Source of the DNA: Candidatus Firestonebacteria bacterium RIFOXYD2_FULL_39_29 | Lineage (GTDB): Bacteria; Oederibacteriota; D2-FULL-39-29 | Reading direction: 5' to 3' | Length of the DNA: 32,502 nt | Assembly: GCA_001778375.1 (NCBI GenBank) | Contig: MFGV01000033.1 | Span: forward strand, 1-32,502 | Shown: positions 8,901 to 17,109 of the stretch, in pieces | How the letters are laid out: each line of letters starts with the position of its first letter | Numbering within the stretch: position 1 is the stretch's first letter | Program-made: the position numbers and the translations under genes | Notes under the pieces: generated by a model | What the model saw: the letters and a program-made list of their open reading frames with translations, nothing else | Database searches by the model: none | Told to the model about the DNA's origin: nothing

Positions 8901-11565
8901 GACTGTAACAAATCCAAAATACGGTGATTTTAAAGCAAACCGGATAACAGCAAATTTTATTTTAAACAAATCACAAAAAGGATATGACATCGGGTTGTCC
9001 CGGCTTCTGGTCAGCCAGGAGACGGGAAGCCTGGATGTAAGCGGTTCTCTCTTTGCGCCTGAGGATTTTTCTCCGGAAAAAACTGATTGCGATCTGACAG
9101 TTTCTCTTATGGGCGTGGATATAAAGAACCTGCTGCCCCTTCTTAAGTCAAAAGTTGATATAAGCGCTGAGTTGCAGTCTTCTCTGGGTATAAAAATTAC
9201 GGGAAAAATTTCGGCTCCGGTAGTGTCAGGATTATTTTCAGCAAAAAATGTTCGTTCCGGCACCGGTCTTCTCGGGGATTTTAGGGGAGAGTTTGATTAT
9301 AAAAATTCCGTGTTAGATTTTAAAAATCTTAACTTTGATGATTTACGCCTGGACAATCACGTTGAATTTAAAAGAGCTGTATTTACTTTCAAAAAAGATT
9401 ATGTTGAAGCTCAAATCTCTGCTGCCGCGGATTTTAAACAGCTCTTTGGACTTAGAATGAAGGCAGATGCGGAAACAGGCAATTTTAGAATCGCGCTTGG
9501 CGAAAAACCGGTGGTTGAGACTGAAATTTTTCTTAAAAATTTTACAATGAATGATTATAAGATGAATAATCTTGCCTTTAGATTGATTAGTACAAAAACC
9601 GGTTTCAAGCTGCAAAACAATTCTGATTACAAGGGTAACACCTCTACGGTAAAGGGTGAGATAATATTTAAAGATAAAAATTCCACGGAGTTTAAAGATG
9701 TTCAACTGAATATTTATGATAACACTCCGGGAATTATAAAGATATCCGGGGTTTCCGGGCCGGTTTCGGATATGGTTATAGATATTAATAATACAAATGT
9801 GGGATTTATTCTCAAGTATTTTGATCTGGATTTTAATATGACCGGTACCGTCAATAATGCCGGTGTTATTTATAAGGGATCTTCGAGTATGCCAAATGTA
9901 AGTATCGGAGGTACGCTGCGCAATGTAAATGTTTTTAATATGGCATTTAGTTCTCTAACAGGGGACATGAGTTTTTCTGATAATAAAATGACCTTGTCCC
10001 AGGTAGTCGGAGAACAAAGAGATAATTCATCCAAAGTCCTTTATCAGGTTAAAGTTGACGGGACTATTCCTCTTGATCAGGAAGAGGAGCAAGACCTTCA
10101 TATTGTACTTAACAATACCGGATTGCAGCCGATTATGATAACCGGTTGGTTTAATAAAGTTGAAGGTGTAATGGACGCGGATTTTAAGATAAAAGGAAAA
10201 ATTTCCTATCCTGAGATAGAAAAAGGCTATCTTATTATTAAAGAAGGTTCAAAACTTTTTCCTGTTGGCTTTATTAAAGAGGCAAATAATGTTAAGGCGA
10301 AATTTACAATAGAAAAAAATATCGTAACAATAAATAATCTTAGTTTTGAAGTGGATAAAAGCCCCGTAGAAGTCTTCGGAAAACTTACTTTGAAGAAATT
10401 TTACCCGGATCCGGATGAGAACACAAATATAATGGTGCGAAACAGGCAGACGGCGGAAAGAAAGGGTATTAAGTTTAAGGTAGATTCTATAATGAATAAT
10501 GAGGGCACGATGTTTGTAAAAGGGTATGATAGGGATGAATATTTTACGATAAAGGGCAGTAAATCCCATAATTTCAGCATGAATGGTGAACTACATGTGT
10601 ATGATACGAATTTTACCTGGCCTCCTTCGAATAAAGAAGGGGATATGGCTCCAAGAATACTCAAGGAAATGGATTGGAATTTAAAAGTAGTAATTGAAGA
10701 AAGTGTATGGTATTATAACACTTATTGCCGGGCAAAGCTGAAATCAGGGAGTATTATTACTTCTTCGGGTCCCGGCGGTGATTTACAGATGCGCGGTGGA
10801 GCTGATATTAATGAAGGGTTTTTAACCTTTGCCGGAGTGAAGTTTAATATAAAGACTGCTTCTTTTGTCTTTTTGGAAAATACAAAAAGAAGCCCGGCCA
10901 TAGGCGCTACCGGCGAGTATAACACGAGCACGCATAAGGTATTTCTTTCTATTAAAGGTAAAAAAGGTCTGTATGCTGAGCTGGGAAACGGTGAAAATTT
11001 TGACGCTGTTTTAACGTCTCAACCGGAAGAAACGCAAGATCAGATAATAAAAATCATTAGCGGGCTTACGGATCTTACTGCGGATAATGCCAGAGATAAG
11101 CTGCTGGCAATGTTTGCGGTTCAGGTATTTAATGAGAGTATGAAGACGCTGATAGGTGATTCTATTGATATAGATATTACAAGAAGAGAGAATTCAAAAT
11201 ATCGAGCACAGGATTTTCCTATTGGTTTAAACACGAATGTACTTGACGAGTTGCAGCTCGGTGTATCAAAAATGATTGCCGATAACATAAAAATTAAAAC
11301 TATTGCGTATAAATATTTTGATCCGAAGGCGCCGACATCAACTTCCACATATTTACCGGAAATACTTCTTGAATACGGCGTGGGTAATAGAAAATTTAAT
11401 TTTGCGTTAAATCCAAATGAAGTTAAAGTTGGGCTTACAGCAGTATTGAAATTTGATAATGAACCCAACATAGAGCAAAATAAAACTATAAAGTGTCTTA
11501 ACTGTGGAACTAAAAACAAAGCAGGTACTAAATTCTGCATTAAGTGCGGCGAGAAATTAAAATAG
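5980..11565 (+). CDS. tamB: TamB-like outer-membrane biogenesis protein with C-terminal zinc ribbon
   Basis: 1861 aa, larger than E. coli TamB (1259 aa). Residues 8-28 form one membrane anchor, followed by about 1,700 residues of repetitive beta-rich AsmA/TamB sequence, a lipid-carrying bridge across the periplasm. The conserved TamB C-terminal domain (DUF490) is visible at about 1545-1760, with segments such as GGDLQMRGGADINEGFL and TGEYNTSTHKVFLSIKG, and QDQIIKIISGLTDLT beyond. bamA follows after 55 bp with no terminator between, as expected where TamB works with a BamA-family barrel. The odd feature is the last 30 residues: C1839, C1842, C1853 and C1856 in a CLNCG...FCIKCGEKL pattern, a typical cytosolic zinc ribbon, here placed at the outer-membrane end of the protein. 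There is no stop or frame change before it. Confidence 0.9.
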   Translation: MKKGTKRKILFISLGIILLLGITAFILAKTGVFVKQFKNIIELELTKALNREVTIEKIEGGIFDSIDLVNVRIASKKEIKDGILIVIDKVSVKYSFTDIVFNKKQVIESLKGIEIIRPAVLIEKDEQGSWNIIDFINSLPVAENSVFPEKLPITVSKGLIGIKDSKKKFNSYFRDIYGNLEFVGQGKLSVKAGSKSFSSKKTNLYVDGLVDLKNKISALIVTGKDLELSHYAGYALTYLPADKTGKLFIEAGKFDLTVKISDDISSGVSAEFLIKNGEARFADFKAVLSGIVSEISLTKESIKIKNFASVLKNSSITARGEIKNAFEGKPEGKVSVYLNRADLADFNEEEIFKGLNPAGICNAGITIEGVFASPAINVFANVRDLRISGVKTENNELVLRYKDKKAVIESLKIYAFDGMAGLSGNYDVIKNYLSLNGAASDMQFGEICNMVGIPGAAGKAAFSIEAKGLLNNITIASKVSVKKAAYVSGSLGDITGDLLFHKNNKLKVSAVSTEKLGIQTVFTFEKNKTYTDGFIKLSGMNFKNAYGFFVENKFNLGGESTAVFSMKGPLDDITLSGDIAINNFNFEGYKAKTAKGNLTIKKGSLTGSGLYFNQDDTGYLKADGTLGLAGEMPLDLTVSASKVDFSKIPAFNTYYKMSGRGAFAGKILGSITYPKFIATLTSDNMILDGNQSLKADLSFLYNNSTLKIDKLNIDNEYTFNGEITFLNKTHLDSSLTVKNGKLSTLFTIFKIPQNKEETKGTLNGGLRLNGDFDSLNGDGELNAQNASAFGKTVELFGLKFEVKNGIFTVKSFDFGMDNIILAAGGIISLKKKGYSSLDFNMSNTFDKNKISGRYNISASGLFDPEKPVISAKTKSYVLSFNEQKVNNIALDIAYDKKENRLTFKGLEWENIKGEAEYTFRNSGFSAGLKFDASDLRKISFLDLELKKTLIAGELTGFVDIKTDKNGNIKAENILTVTNPKYGDFKANRITANFILNKSQKGYDIGLSRLLVSQETGSLDVSGSLFAPEDFSPEKTDCDLTVSLMGVDIKNLLPLLKSKVDISAELQSSLGIKITGKISAPVVSGLFSAKNVRSGTGLLGDFRGEFDYKNSVLDFKNLNFDDLRLDNHVEFKRAVFTFKKDYVEAQISAAADFKQLFGLRMKADAETGNFRIALGEKPVVETEIFLKNFTMNDYKMNNLAFRLISTKTGFKLQNNSDYKGNTSTVKGEIIFKDKNSTEFKDVQLNIYDNTPGIIKISGVSGPVSDMVIDINNTNVGFILKYFDLDFNMTGTVNNAGVIYKGSSSMPNVSIGGTLRNVNVFNMAFSSLTGDMSFSDNKMTLSQVVGEQRDNSSKVLYQVKVDGTIPLDQEEEQDLHIVLNNTGLQPIMITGWFNKVEGVMDADFKIKGKISYPEIEKGYLIIKEGSKLFPVGFIKEANNVKAKFTIEKNIVTINNLSFEVDKSPVEVFGKLTLKKFYPDPDENTNIMVRNRQTAERKGIKFKVDSIMNNEGTMFVKGYDRDEYFTIKGSKSHNFSMNGELHVYDTNFTWPPSNKEGDMAPRILKEMDWNLKVVIEESVWYYNTYCRAKLKSGSIITSSGPGGDLQMRGGADINEGFLTFAGVKFNIKTASFVFLENTKRSPAIGATGEYNTSTHKVFLSIKGKKGLYAELGNGENFDAVLTSQPEETQDQIIKIISGLTDLTADNARDKLLAMFAVQVFNESMKTLIGDSIDIDITRRENSKYRAQDFPIGLNTNVLDELQLGVSKMIADNIKIKTIAYKYFDPKAPTSTSTYLPEILLEYGVGNRKFNFALNPNEVKVGLTAVLKFDNEPNIEQNKTIKCLNCGTKNKAGTKFCIKCGEKLK
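11491..11562 (+). other. Zinc-ribbon coding segment at the 3' end of tamB
   Basis: In frame with the rest of tamB. Encodes two CxxCG knuckles separated by ten residues (KCLNCGTKNKAG, then FCIKCGEKLK), preceded by a hydrophilic linker of about ten residues after the last beta segment. The pattern matches the short zinc ribbons usually found at the ends of cytosolic or inner-membrane proteins. Confidence 0.85.
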
Positions 11566-11620
11566 AACAAGTAATCTTTGTCTGTATCAGTGAAATCGTT
11601 TTTTCAAAAAGGAAGGGAAA

Positions 11621-13882
11621 ATGAGAAAACTAGTGAGTGTGATGACGATAATTATTATTACAGGTGCTTGTGTTTTTGGAGAGGTCACTGCTCCGAACAA
11701 CAGCATAAACAAGATAACGTTTGTCGGTGTTAAAAATATAAAAACAGATCTAATAACTGCGGTGATGTCTTTGAAAACTAAAACAGAGTATTCCGAAGCT
11801 AAGGCTCTTCTGGATTTTAAAAAAATATTTAATCTGGGCTATTTCTCCGATGTGGAAATAGCAAAAGACGAAGGTATTGAAGGCATAGAAATTATAGTTA
11901 CCGTAAAAGAAAAGCCGGTGGTGGAAGAAATTAGTTTTATCGGAGTGAAAGAAGTGGGAAGAGGGGATTTGGAAACGGAAGCGGGCTTTGTAAAGGGGGA
12001 TTCATATGAACTGTCCTTAATTAAAAAAGCCGTGGAAAAACTTCTGGCAAAGTATCAGGAAAAAGGTTACAACCTTGCGGCGGTAACTTATGAGATAAAA
12101 GAAGATGAAAAAAATAATAAAGTAAAGGTCACTTTTAATATTAATGAAGGCCGTCACATGTATGTCTCAAAAATAAAATTTTTGGGAATTAAGAATTTCA
12201 CCGAAAGCGTTTTAAAGGGAAAGATGGAAACTTCCGAAGCCGCTTTTCTTGTTGCCGGTACTTTTAGCGAGGAGACATTGTCCCGGGATTTTCAAAAGAT
12301 AGTTGCTTATTATAAAAGTGAAGGTTTTTACCTTGCAAATATTTTTTCGCATAAAGTTACCTATGATGACATTAAAGAAAAAATATTTATTGATATAACT
12401 GTGGACGAAGGTGATCAGTATAAATTTTCTGAAGTACAATTCAGTGTTACAAATGAAAAGATCTATGAGGTGAAAGATTTAGCCGCTGCTTTTAATTTAA
12501 AAAAGGACGACATTTTTAATTATGAAGTATATGCGAGGGATCTTGATAAAATAAGGTTTATGTATTCCGAAAAAGGCTATATAGAAACAGAGGTATCAGG
12601 AGATGTTTTTCCCGATAAAGGAAAAAAGACTGTTTTCGTAATGATTAAAATTAAAGAAAGCGGGGTCTTTTTCATTGATAAAATAAGAATAGAAAATAAT
12701 TATAAAACAAAAGATAATGTAATTCTTCGTGAGTTGACATTAAAAGAGGGTGAGGCTTTTGACAGCGTGAAGATAAGACGGAGCCTTGAAAAAATATATA
12801 ACCTCGGGTTTTTTGAAGAGGTTAGCCCGGGTCTTCTTCCTGTAGCAGGGAAGCCCGACAGGCGTGAATTGGTTCTTACCATAAAAGAAAGACAGACGGG
12901 GCAATTACAGCTGGGAGCTAATTTTTCCTCGCTTGACGGTCTTACGGGAATGCTTTCTGTTTCAGAAAATAACTTTTTAGGAAACGGCCAGAGGATCTCT
13001 GTAAGCTGGGAATTCGGATCAAGCCGACAGTCTTATGATCTTTCGTTTTTTGAGCCCTGGCTCATGGGAAGCCCTGTATCTGCGGGCGCCTCTCTTTATA
13101 ATGTCTTGAAGGCTTACTATGCGGACTATAAAGATCAAAGAATAGGCGGCAATATCAGGTTTGGGCTTCCACTCAACGATAATACAAGGCTTTGGCTTAC
13201 TTATAAATACGAGCAGGTAAATATCTATGATGTGGCAGTAGCGGCCTCAAGTTTGATTCAAAGTGTTGCCGGCACCAACGACATCAGTTCAATTACTGCT
13301 CAATGGGTAAAGGATACGAGAGACAGCATTTTCTTTAACACCAAGAGCGGTTATAAATTAAGCGCTTCCATCGAATACGCCGGCGGTTTAATTCTCGGTA
13401 CAACTAATTTTACGAAATATGTGGTGGATGCCTCGACATTTTTCAGTATTTCGGGGGACTTAGTACTTGCGCTTCGCGCTTCGACCGGCTATACCACCGG
13501 TTTTGGCAGCACCCCCAATGTTCCTTTCTATGAAAAATTCTTTGTAGGCGGCACGGATACAGTCAGAGGTTACGGAGAGAGAATATTATCACCTTTGGAT
13601 AATACCGGTACTCCTGTCGGTGGAAATTTTATGACGCTGGGGAATGCAGAGCTCCGTTTCCCTATTTATGGTCCGATTTTTGGCACTGCTTTTTTTGATG
13701 CCGGTAAAGCGTGGGATCATGTGACTGCATTTGACACTGCTAATATTCCGACCAGCGTAGGGTTCGGTCTCAGGATTATGATTGGCGGGGCGCTTATGAT
13801 ACGCATTGACTACGGGTATGGTTTTAGCCCTCAGGCAACTCAAGGCGGGCAGATACATTTTAATATGGGGAATATATTCTAA
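11621..13882 (+). CDS. bamA: BamA outer-membrane protein assembly factor
   Basis: 753 aa with an N-terminal signal peptide (MRKLVSVMTIIIITGACVFG). Five POTRA domains can be traced to about residue 420, beginning near INKITFVGVKNI, VVEEISFIGV, VSKIKFLGIKNF, KFSEVQFSV and IDKIRIENNYK. The remaining 330 residues are the 16-strand Omp85 barrel (Bac_surface_Ag). The barrel contains GGTDTVRGYGE, the hallmark VRGY loop-6 motif, and the protein ends in Phe as outer-membrane barrels do. It inserts beta-barrel proteins into the outer membrane. AGGAAGGG precedes the ATG. Cotranscription with tamB is likely. No separate TamA is seen, so this may be TamB's partner, which is inference. Confidence 0.96.
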   Translation: MRKLVSVMTIIIITGACVFGEVTAPNNSINKITFVGVKNIKTDLITAVMSLKTKTEYSEAKALLDFKKIFNLGYFSDVEIAKDEGIEGIEIIVTVKEKPVVEEISFIGVKEVGRGDLETEAGFVKGDSYELSLIKKAVEKLLAKYQEKGYNLAAVTYEIKEDEKNNKVKVTFNINEGRHMYVSKIKFLGIKNFTESVLKGKMETSEAAFLVAGTFSEETLSRDFQKIVAYYKSEGFYLANIFSHKVTYDDIKEKIFIDITVDEGDQYKFSEVQFSVTNEKIYEVKDLAAAFNLKKDDIFNYEVYARDLDKIRFMYSEKGYIETEVSGDVFPDKGKKTVFVMIKIKESGVFFIDKIRIENNYKTKDNVILRELTLKEGEAFDSVKIRRSLEKIYNLGFFEEVSPGLLPVAGKPDRRELVLTIKERQTGQLQLGANFSSLDGLTGMLSVSENNFLGNGQRISVSWEFGSSRQSYDLSFFEPWLMGSPVSAGASLYNVLKAYYADYKDQRIGGNIRFGLPLNDNTRLWLTYKYEQVNIYDVAVAASSLIQSVAGTNDISSITAQWVKDTRDSIFFNTKSGYKLSASIEYAGGLILGTTNFTKYVVDASTFFSISGDLVLALRASTGYTTGFGSTPNVPFYEKFFVGGTDTVRGYGERILSPLDNTGTPVGGNFMTLGNAELRFPIYGPIFGTAFFDAGKAWDHVTAFDTANIPTSVGFGLRIMIGGALMIRIDYGYGFSPQATQGGQIHFNMGNIF

Positions 13883-13948
13883 AAACAAGTTTGTAAGGTT
13901 CTTAAGGTTTATAAGGTTTGTAAAGTAAAAGATATTTTAAAAAAGATT

Positions 13949-13976
13949 ACGTTAGAACGTGTCACGTTATCACGTT
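13949..13976. repeat. GTTAGAACGT intergenic repeat, copy 1
   Basis: The 28-bp stretch beginning ACGTTAGAACGTGTCACG is present in inverted orientation, with few mismatches, at 17021-17056. The two copies bracket skp-lpxD-lpxC-fabZ. Just upstream (13887-13925) is a run of AAGGTT-like words, which together fill the bamA-skp gap. No terminator or clear promoter is visible in this gap. Confidence 0.7.
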
Positions 13977-14023
13977 GCACGATAAAAGTAAAATAATGCG
14001 CTTTGAGAGCGCGGGGAGAGTAT

Positions 14024-14527
14024 ATGAAGAAGACAGTGTTTCTGGCAGTAGTAGCGGCATTTGTGTTTTGCGGGTTTGCAGGAGCGGAAGAAAAGCTGAA
14101 GATCGCGGTGTTTGATATGGCAAAAGTGTTTAAAGCTTATGAGAAAACAGAAGCTTTTACTAAGGAACTTGAAGAGTGGGGTAATAAGAAAAAGAGCGAG
14201 GTTGAGGCAAAGAAAGCTGAAATAGAAGACCTTATGAAGAAATTCTATGCCCAATCTGCCTTGCTTTCTGATGAAGCCAAAAAAACAAAGCAGAAAGAGA
14301 TTGAAGAAAAATCAGCGGTTTATCAAAAAAGATCACAGGAAATAGTAAATGAATTTTCAAAAGAAGAAAAAAACCGGACAGATGTGCTTGTTGTGGATAT
14401 CACCGTTGCGTCTGAAGCAGTTGCGAAAGAGCTGAAATATGATCTTTTGTTTGATAAGAAAGCTCTTGTTTTCGGCGGGGAAGATATTACCGACAAAGTG
14501 ATTAAAAGAATTAATGCAAAGAAGTAA
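14024..14527 (+). CDS. skp: OmpH/Skp-family periplasmic chaperone
   Basis: 167 aa. The ATG at 14024 follows GGGGAGAG; an in-frame TTG at 14003 precedes that site and is discarded. A signal peptide is clear (MKKTVFLAVVAAFVFCGFAGA). The mature start KLKIAVFDMAKVFKAYEKT is the typical OmpH/Skp first strand. A lysine- and glutamate-rich coiled coil (about residues 40-115) forms the tentacles that hold unfolded outer-membrane proteins in the periplasm. The position between bamA and lpxD is the classic order for this gene. Confidence 0.9.
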   Translation: MKKTVFLAVVAAFVFCGFAGAEEKLKIAVFDMAKVFKAYEKTEAFTKELEEWGNKKKSEVEAKKAEIEDLMKKFYAQSALLSDEAKKTKQKEIEEKSAVYQKRSQEIVNEFSKEEKNRTDVLVVDITVASEAVAKELKYDLLFDKKALVFGGEDITDKVIKRINAKK

Positions 14528-14542
14528 AGAAGAACAGAGAAA

Positions 14543-15586
14543 ATGCTGACTTTATCGGATATTGCGAGTTTGACAGGCGGAAAACTTTCCGGAGAATCCG
14601 GTATTTATATTTACCGTGTTGCGGAGCTTTTGGAAGCAAAGGACGGGGATATTTCTTTTGTTGCTGAAGAAAAAAACATTAAAGATGCTGAGCTTTCAAA
14701 AGCAGGGGCTTTGATCCTAAAAGAAGGGCTTTCTCTTCCCGGCAAAAATACCGTTACCGTCCCCAATCCGCATTATGCTGTCGCAAAAATAATGGAGAAG
14801 CTTTATATCAAAGAAGCACCGCAAAAAGGTATCCATTCCTCGGCGGTGGTTTCTACCAAATCAAAAATAGGCACCGGAGCGGCAATACTTCCATTTGCCG
14901 TAATAGAAGACGGAGCGGATATTGGAGAGAACTCCATAATATATCCGTTTGTTTATATAGGAAAAAATGTGCGGATAGGGGCCAATACGGTAATTTATGC
15001 TAACGTGACAATAAGGGAAGAAGTTCTCATCGGAAATCATGTAATAATTCATGCCGGCGCGGTTATAGGGAGCGACGGTTTTGGCTATACAAAAAAAGAG
15101 GACCGTACTTTTTACAAAATACCCCAGGTTGGGACTGTAGTTATAGAAGATTATGTGGAAATCGGGGCCTGCGCGTGTATTGACCGCGCTATGCTTTCAG
15201 AGACCAGAATAAAAAAAGGGACCAAGATAGATAATCTTGTGCAGGTCGGGCATAATGCCGTTGTAGGAGAAAATTGTATTCTTGCCGGTCAGGCAGGACT
15301 GGGCGGAAGCGCGAAACTCGGGAACGGAGTAATACTTGCCGGTCAGGCAGGGGTTGCTGATCATGTGGAGGTAGGAGAAAATGCGTTTGTTCTCGCACAG
15401 GCCGGAGTATCAAAAAGTATAGACGCAAATAAGGTGTACGTAGGTTCTCCTGCTGAAGAAGCCAGACAGTTTTGGAAAACCCTTGTCGAGGCGAAAAAAG
15501 TAGGAGAAATTAATTCAAGACTTAAAGTCCTGGAACAGCGGTTTAAGGATATAGAAGAATATCTTAAAGGGCAGATAAAGAAGTAA
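14543..15586 (+). CDS. lpxD: UDP-3-O-acylglucosamine N-acyltransferase
   Basis: 347 aa, family length. It adds the N-linked acyl chain in lipid A synthesis, in the cytosol. The N-terminal uridine-binding domain ends near residue 100. It is followed by a left-handed parallel beta-helix of hexapeptide repeats (for example IGTGAAILPFAVIEDGADIG), then a C-terminal helix. The catalytic His is H237 in NLVQVGHNAVVG, matching E. coli H239. The gene lies 15 bp after skp, and its TAA overlaps the lpxC ATG by one base, so translation is coupled. Confidence 0.96.
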   Translation: MLTLSDIASLTGGKLSGESGIYIYRVAELLEAKDGDISFVAEEKNIKDAELSKAGALILKEGLSLPGKNTVTVPNPHYAVAKIMEKLYIKEAPQKGIHSSAVVSTKSKIGTGAAILPFAVIEDGADIGENSIIYPFVYIGKNVRIGANTVIYANVTIREEVLIGNHVIIHAGAVIGSDGFGYTKKEDRTFYKIPQVGTVVIEDYVEIGACACIDRAMLSETRIKKGTKIDNLVQVGHNAVVGENCILAGQAGLGGSAKLGNGVILAGQAGVADHVEVGENAFVLAQAGVSKSIDANKVYVGSPAEEARQFWKTLVEAKKVGEINSRLKVLEQRFKDIEEYLKGQIKK

Positions 15587-16419
15587 TGTCTTTTCAAACA
15601 ACAATAAAAAAAGAATGTATTTTTACCGGAATCGGACTTCATAACGGCGTTAAAACTGTTTTAAGGCTAATGCCGGCTGAAGCCGGGACCGGTATTTTAT
15701 TTTCCACCAAAAACGGAGAAGTAAAAGGCTTATATAAAAATGCGGTGGAGGGCTCTTATGCTCTTACTCTGGTATCCGGTAAAGCCAGAGTGATCACCTG
15801 TGAGCATCTTTTAGCGGCTTTATACGGAGCGGGAGTTGATAATGTAATTTGTGAATTAACCGGTTCCGAAGAAGTTCCCATAATGGACGGTAGTGCTTCG
15901 GAATTTTCAAAAGCTATTAAAAAAGCCGGATTGAAAATATTTTCAAAAGCCCGGAAAAAAATAATAATTAAAAAAGATCTTTTAACAGCGGAAATAAAAG
16001 CCGGAAGATTTTTGAAAGCCGAAAAAGCAAAAAAGCTGGAGATCAGATATTATGCTTCTTTTGATAATCCGGCAATCGGTTCGAAATACAGGGAGTTTAA
16101 TCTTAAACCGGGGAAATTTATAAAAGAAATATCAAATGCTCGGACTTTTGGCTGGACAGAACAGGTGAAGATACAGAAAAAGCTCGGACTGATAAAAGGT
16201 GCCGGTGCGTTAAATGCGCTAATGTTTAACGACAAAGGGGTTGTAAATAAGGGCGGCTTGAGGTATAAAGATGAAATAGTGCGGCACAAAATATTGGATC
16301 TTTTAGGAGCTTTAGCTTTATTGCCTTTCAGTATAAAAGGAAGGTTTATTGCTTTTAAAAGCGGACATAGTATTGATATAAAAATGATCAAAAAAATAGG
16401 AGGAATTTATGACAGATAA
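15586..16419 (+). CDS. lpxC: UDP-3-O-acyl-N-acetylglucosamine deacetylase
   Basis: 277 aa, somewhat shorter than E. coli LpxC (305). This zinc enzyme catalyses the committed step of lipid A synthesis in the cytosol. Zinc and catalytic residues are all present: E73-H74 in CEHLLAAL, H234 and D238 in RHKILDLLG, and H261 in SGHSID. The N-terminal GIGLHNG motif and ARTFGW are also typical. Its start overlaps the lpxD stop (TAATG) and its 3' end overlaps fabZ by 11 nt. In some other phyla lpxC and fabZ are fused into one protein; here they are separate but tightly coupled. Confidence 0.96.
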   Translation: MSFQTTIKKECIFTGIGLHNGVKTVLRLMPAEAGTGILFSTKNGEVKGLYKNAVEGSYALTLVSGKARVITCEHLLAALYGAGVDNVICELTGSEEVPIMDGSASEFSKAIKKAGLKIFSKARKKIIIKKDLLTAEIKAGRFLKAEKAKKLEIRYYASFDNPAIGSKYREFNLKPGKFIKEISNARTFGWTEQVKIQKKLGLIKGAGALNALMFNDKGVVNKGGLRYKDEIVRHKILDLLGALALLPFSIKGRFIAFKSGHSIDIKMIKKIGGIYDR

Positions 16420-16864
16420 AGTGATAGTGGATATAAAAGGTATAATGGCTTTGCTTCCACACCGTTTCCCGTTTTTGCTTGTGGACAGAGTGGAGATAAT
16501 TGAAGAAGGAAAAAAAGTAAGGGGAATAAAAAATATTACCATGAATGAAGATTGTTTTAACGGTCATTTTCCCGGTAATCCGGTATTTCCCGGAGTCCTT
16601 CAGGTGGAAGCCATGGCTCAGACCGGCGGTGTAATGATGCTGAGAAATCCGGCGCTTCAGGGAAAAAATGTACTCTTTGTGTCTATTAACAATGTAAAAT
16701 TCAGACGTATGGTATTTCCGGGCGACCAGCTGGTAATGGAAGTTGAAAGTACAAGATTTGGCGGAAGAATAGCCGCCATGAAAGGTAAAGCAACGGTAGA
16801 CGGCGAACTGGTAGTGGAAGCCGATTTTGTCTGCGCGATCACAGATCAAGCAAGACCGCAATAA
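16409..16864 (+). CDS. fabZ: 3-hydroxyacyl-[acyl carrier protein] dehydratase
   Basis: 151 aa hot-dog-fold enzyme that removes water from 3-hydroxyacyl-ACP in fatty-acid elongation. The catalytic pair H53 (NGHFPGNPVFPGV) and E67 (QVEAMAQ) are 14 residues apart as in E. coli FabZ (H54, E68), and LPHRFPFLLVDRV is the family N-terminal motif. Its AGGAGG lies inside the end of lpxC. lpxA normally follows fabZ, but here the next 245 bp is non-coding and is followed by asd. Confidence 0.96.
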   Translation: MTDKVIVDIKGIMALLPHRFPFLLVDRVEIIEEGKKVRGIKNITMNEDCFNGHFPGNPVFPGVLQVEAMAQTGGVMMLRNPALQGKNVLFVSINNVKFRRMVFPGDQLVMEVESTRFGGRIAAMKGKATVDGELVVEADFVCAITDQARPQ

Positions 16865-17020
16865 AGCAAATTCGAAGAACTAAATTCTATCCTCCAAAAA
16901 GAATGGCGGATGATAACATATAATACATTAAAGTAAATCGAATTTGAAACAAAAAGAAAAAGTAATAAGCACTAAAAATAACAAGCAGATGAATTATGAG
17001 TAGAAGAAAGACGGGATAAA

Positions 17021-17056
17021 ACGTTAGTAACGTGATAACGTGTAACGTTCTAACGG
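17021..17056. repeat. GTTAGAACGT intergenic repeat, copy 2 (inverted)
   Basis: The reverse complement of this stretch reads CGTTAGAACGTTACACGT and onward, matching 13949-13976. The copy is also internally palindromic, with CGTTAG at one end and CTAACG at the other. It lies in the fabZ-asd gap (16865-17109), which otherwise holds only AT-rich sequence. Confidence 0.7.
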
Positions 17057-17109
17057 ATTGCCGCACGACGTCCAGGGAAAAGAAATATAAAGATAGGAGA
17101 AAAGTAAAG

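Noticed and set aside
5904-11570. Long minus-strand reading frames inside tamB, bamA and other large genes
   Set aside because: They lie opposite clear coding sequence, lack ribosome sites and have no recognisable protein features.
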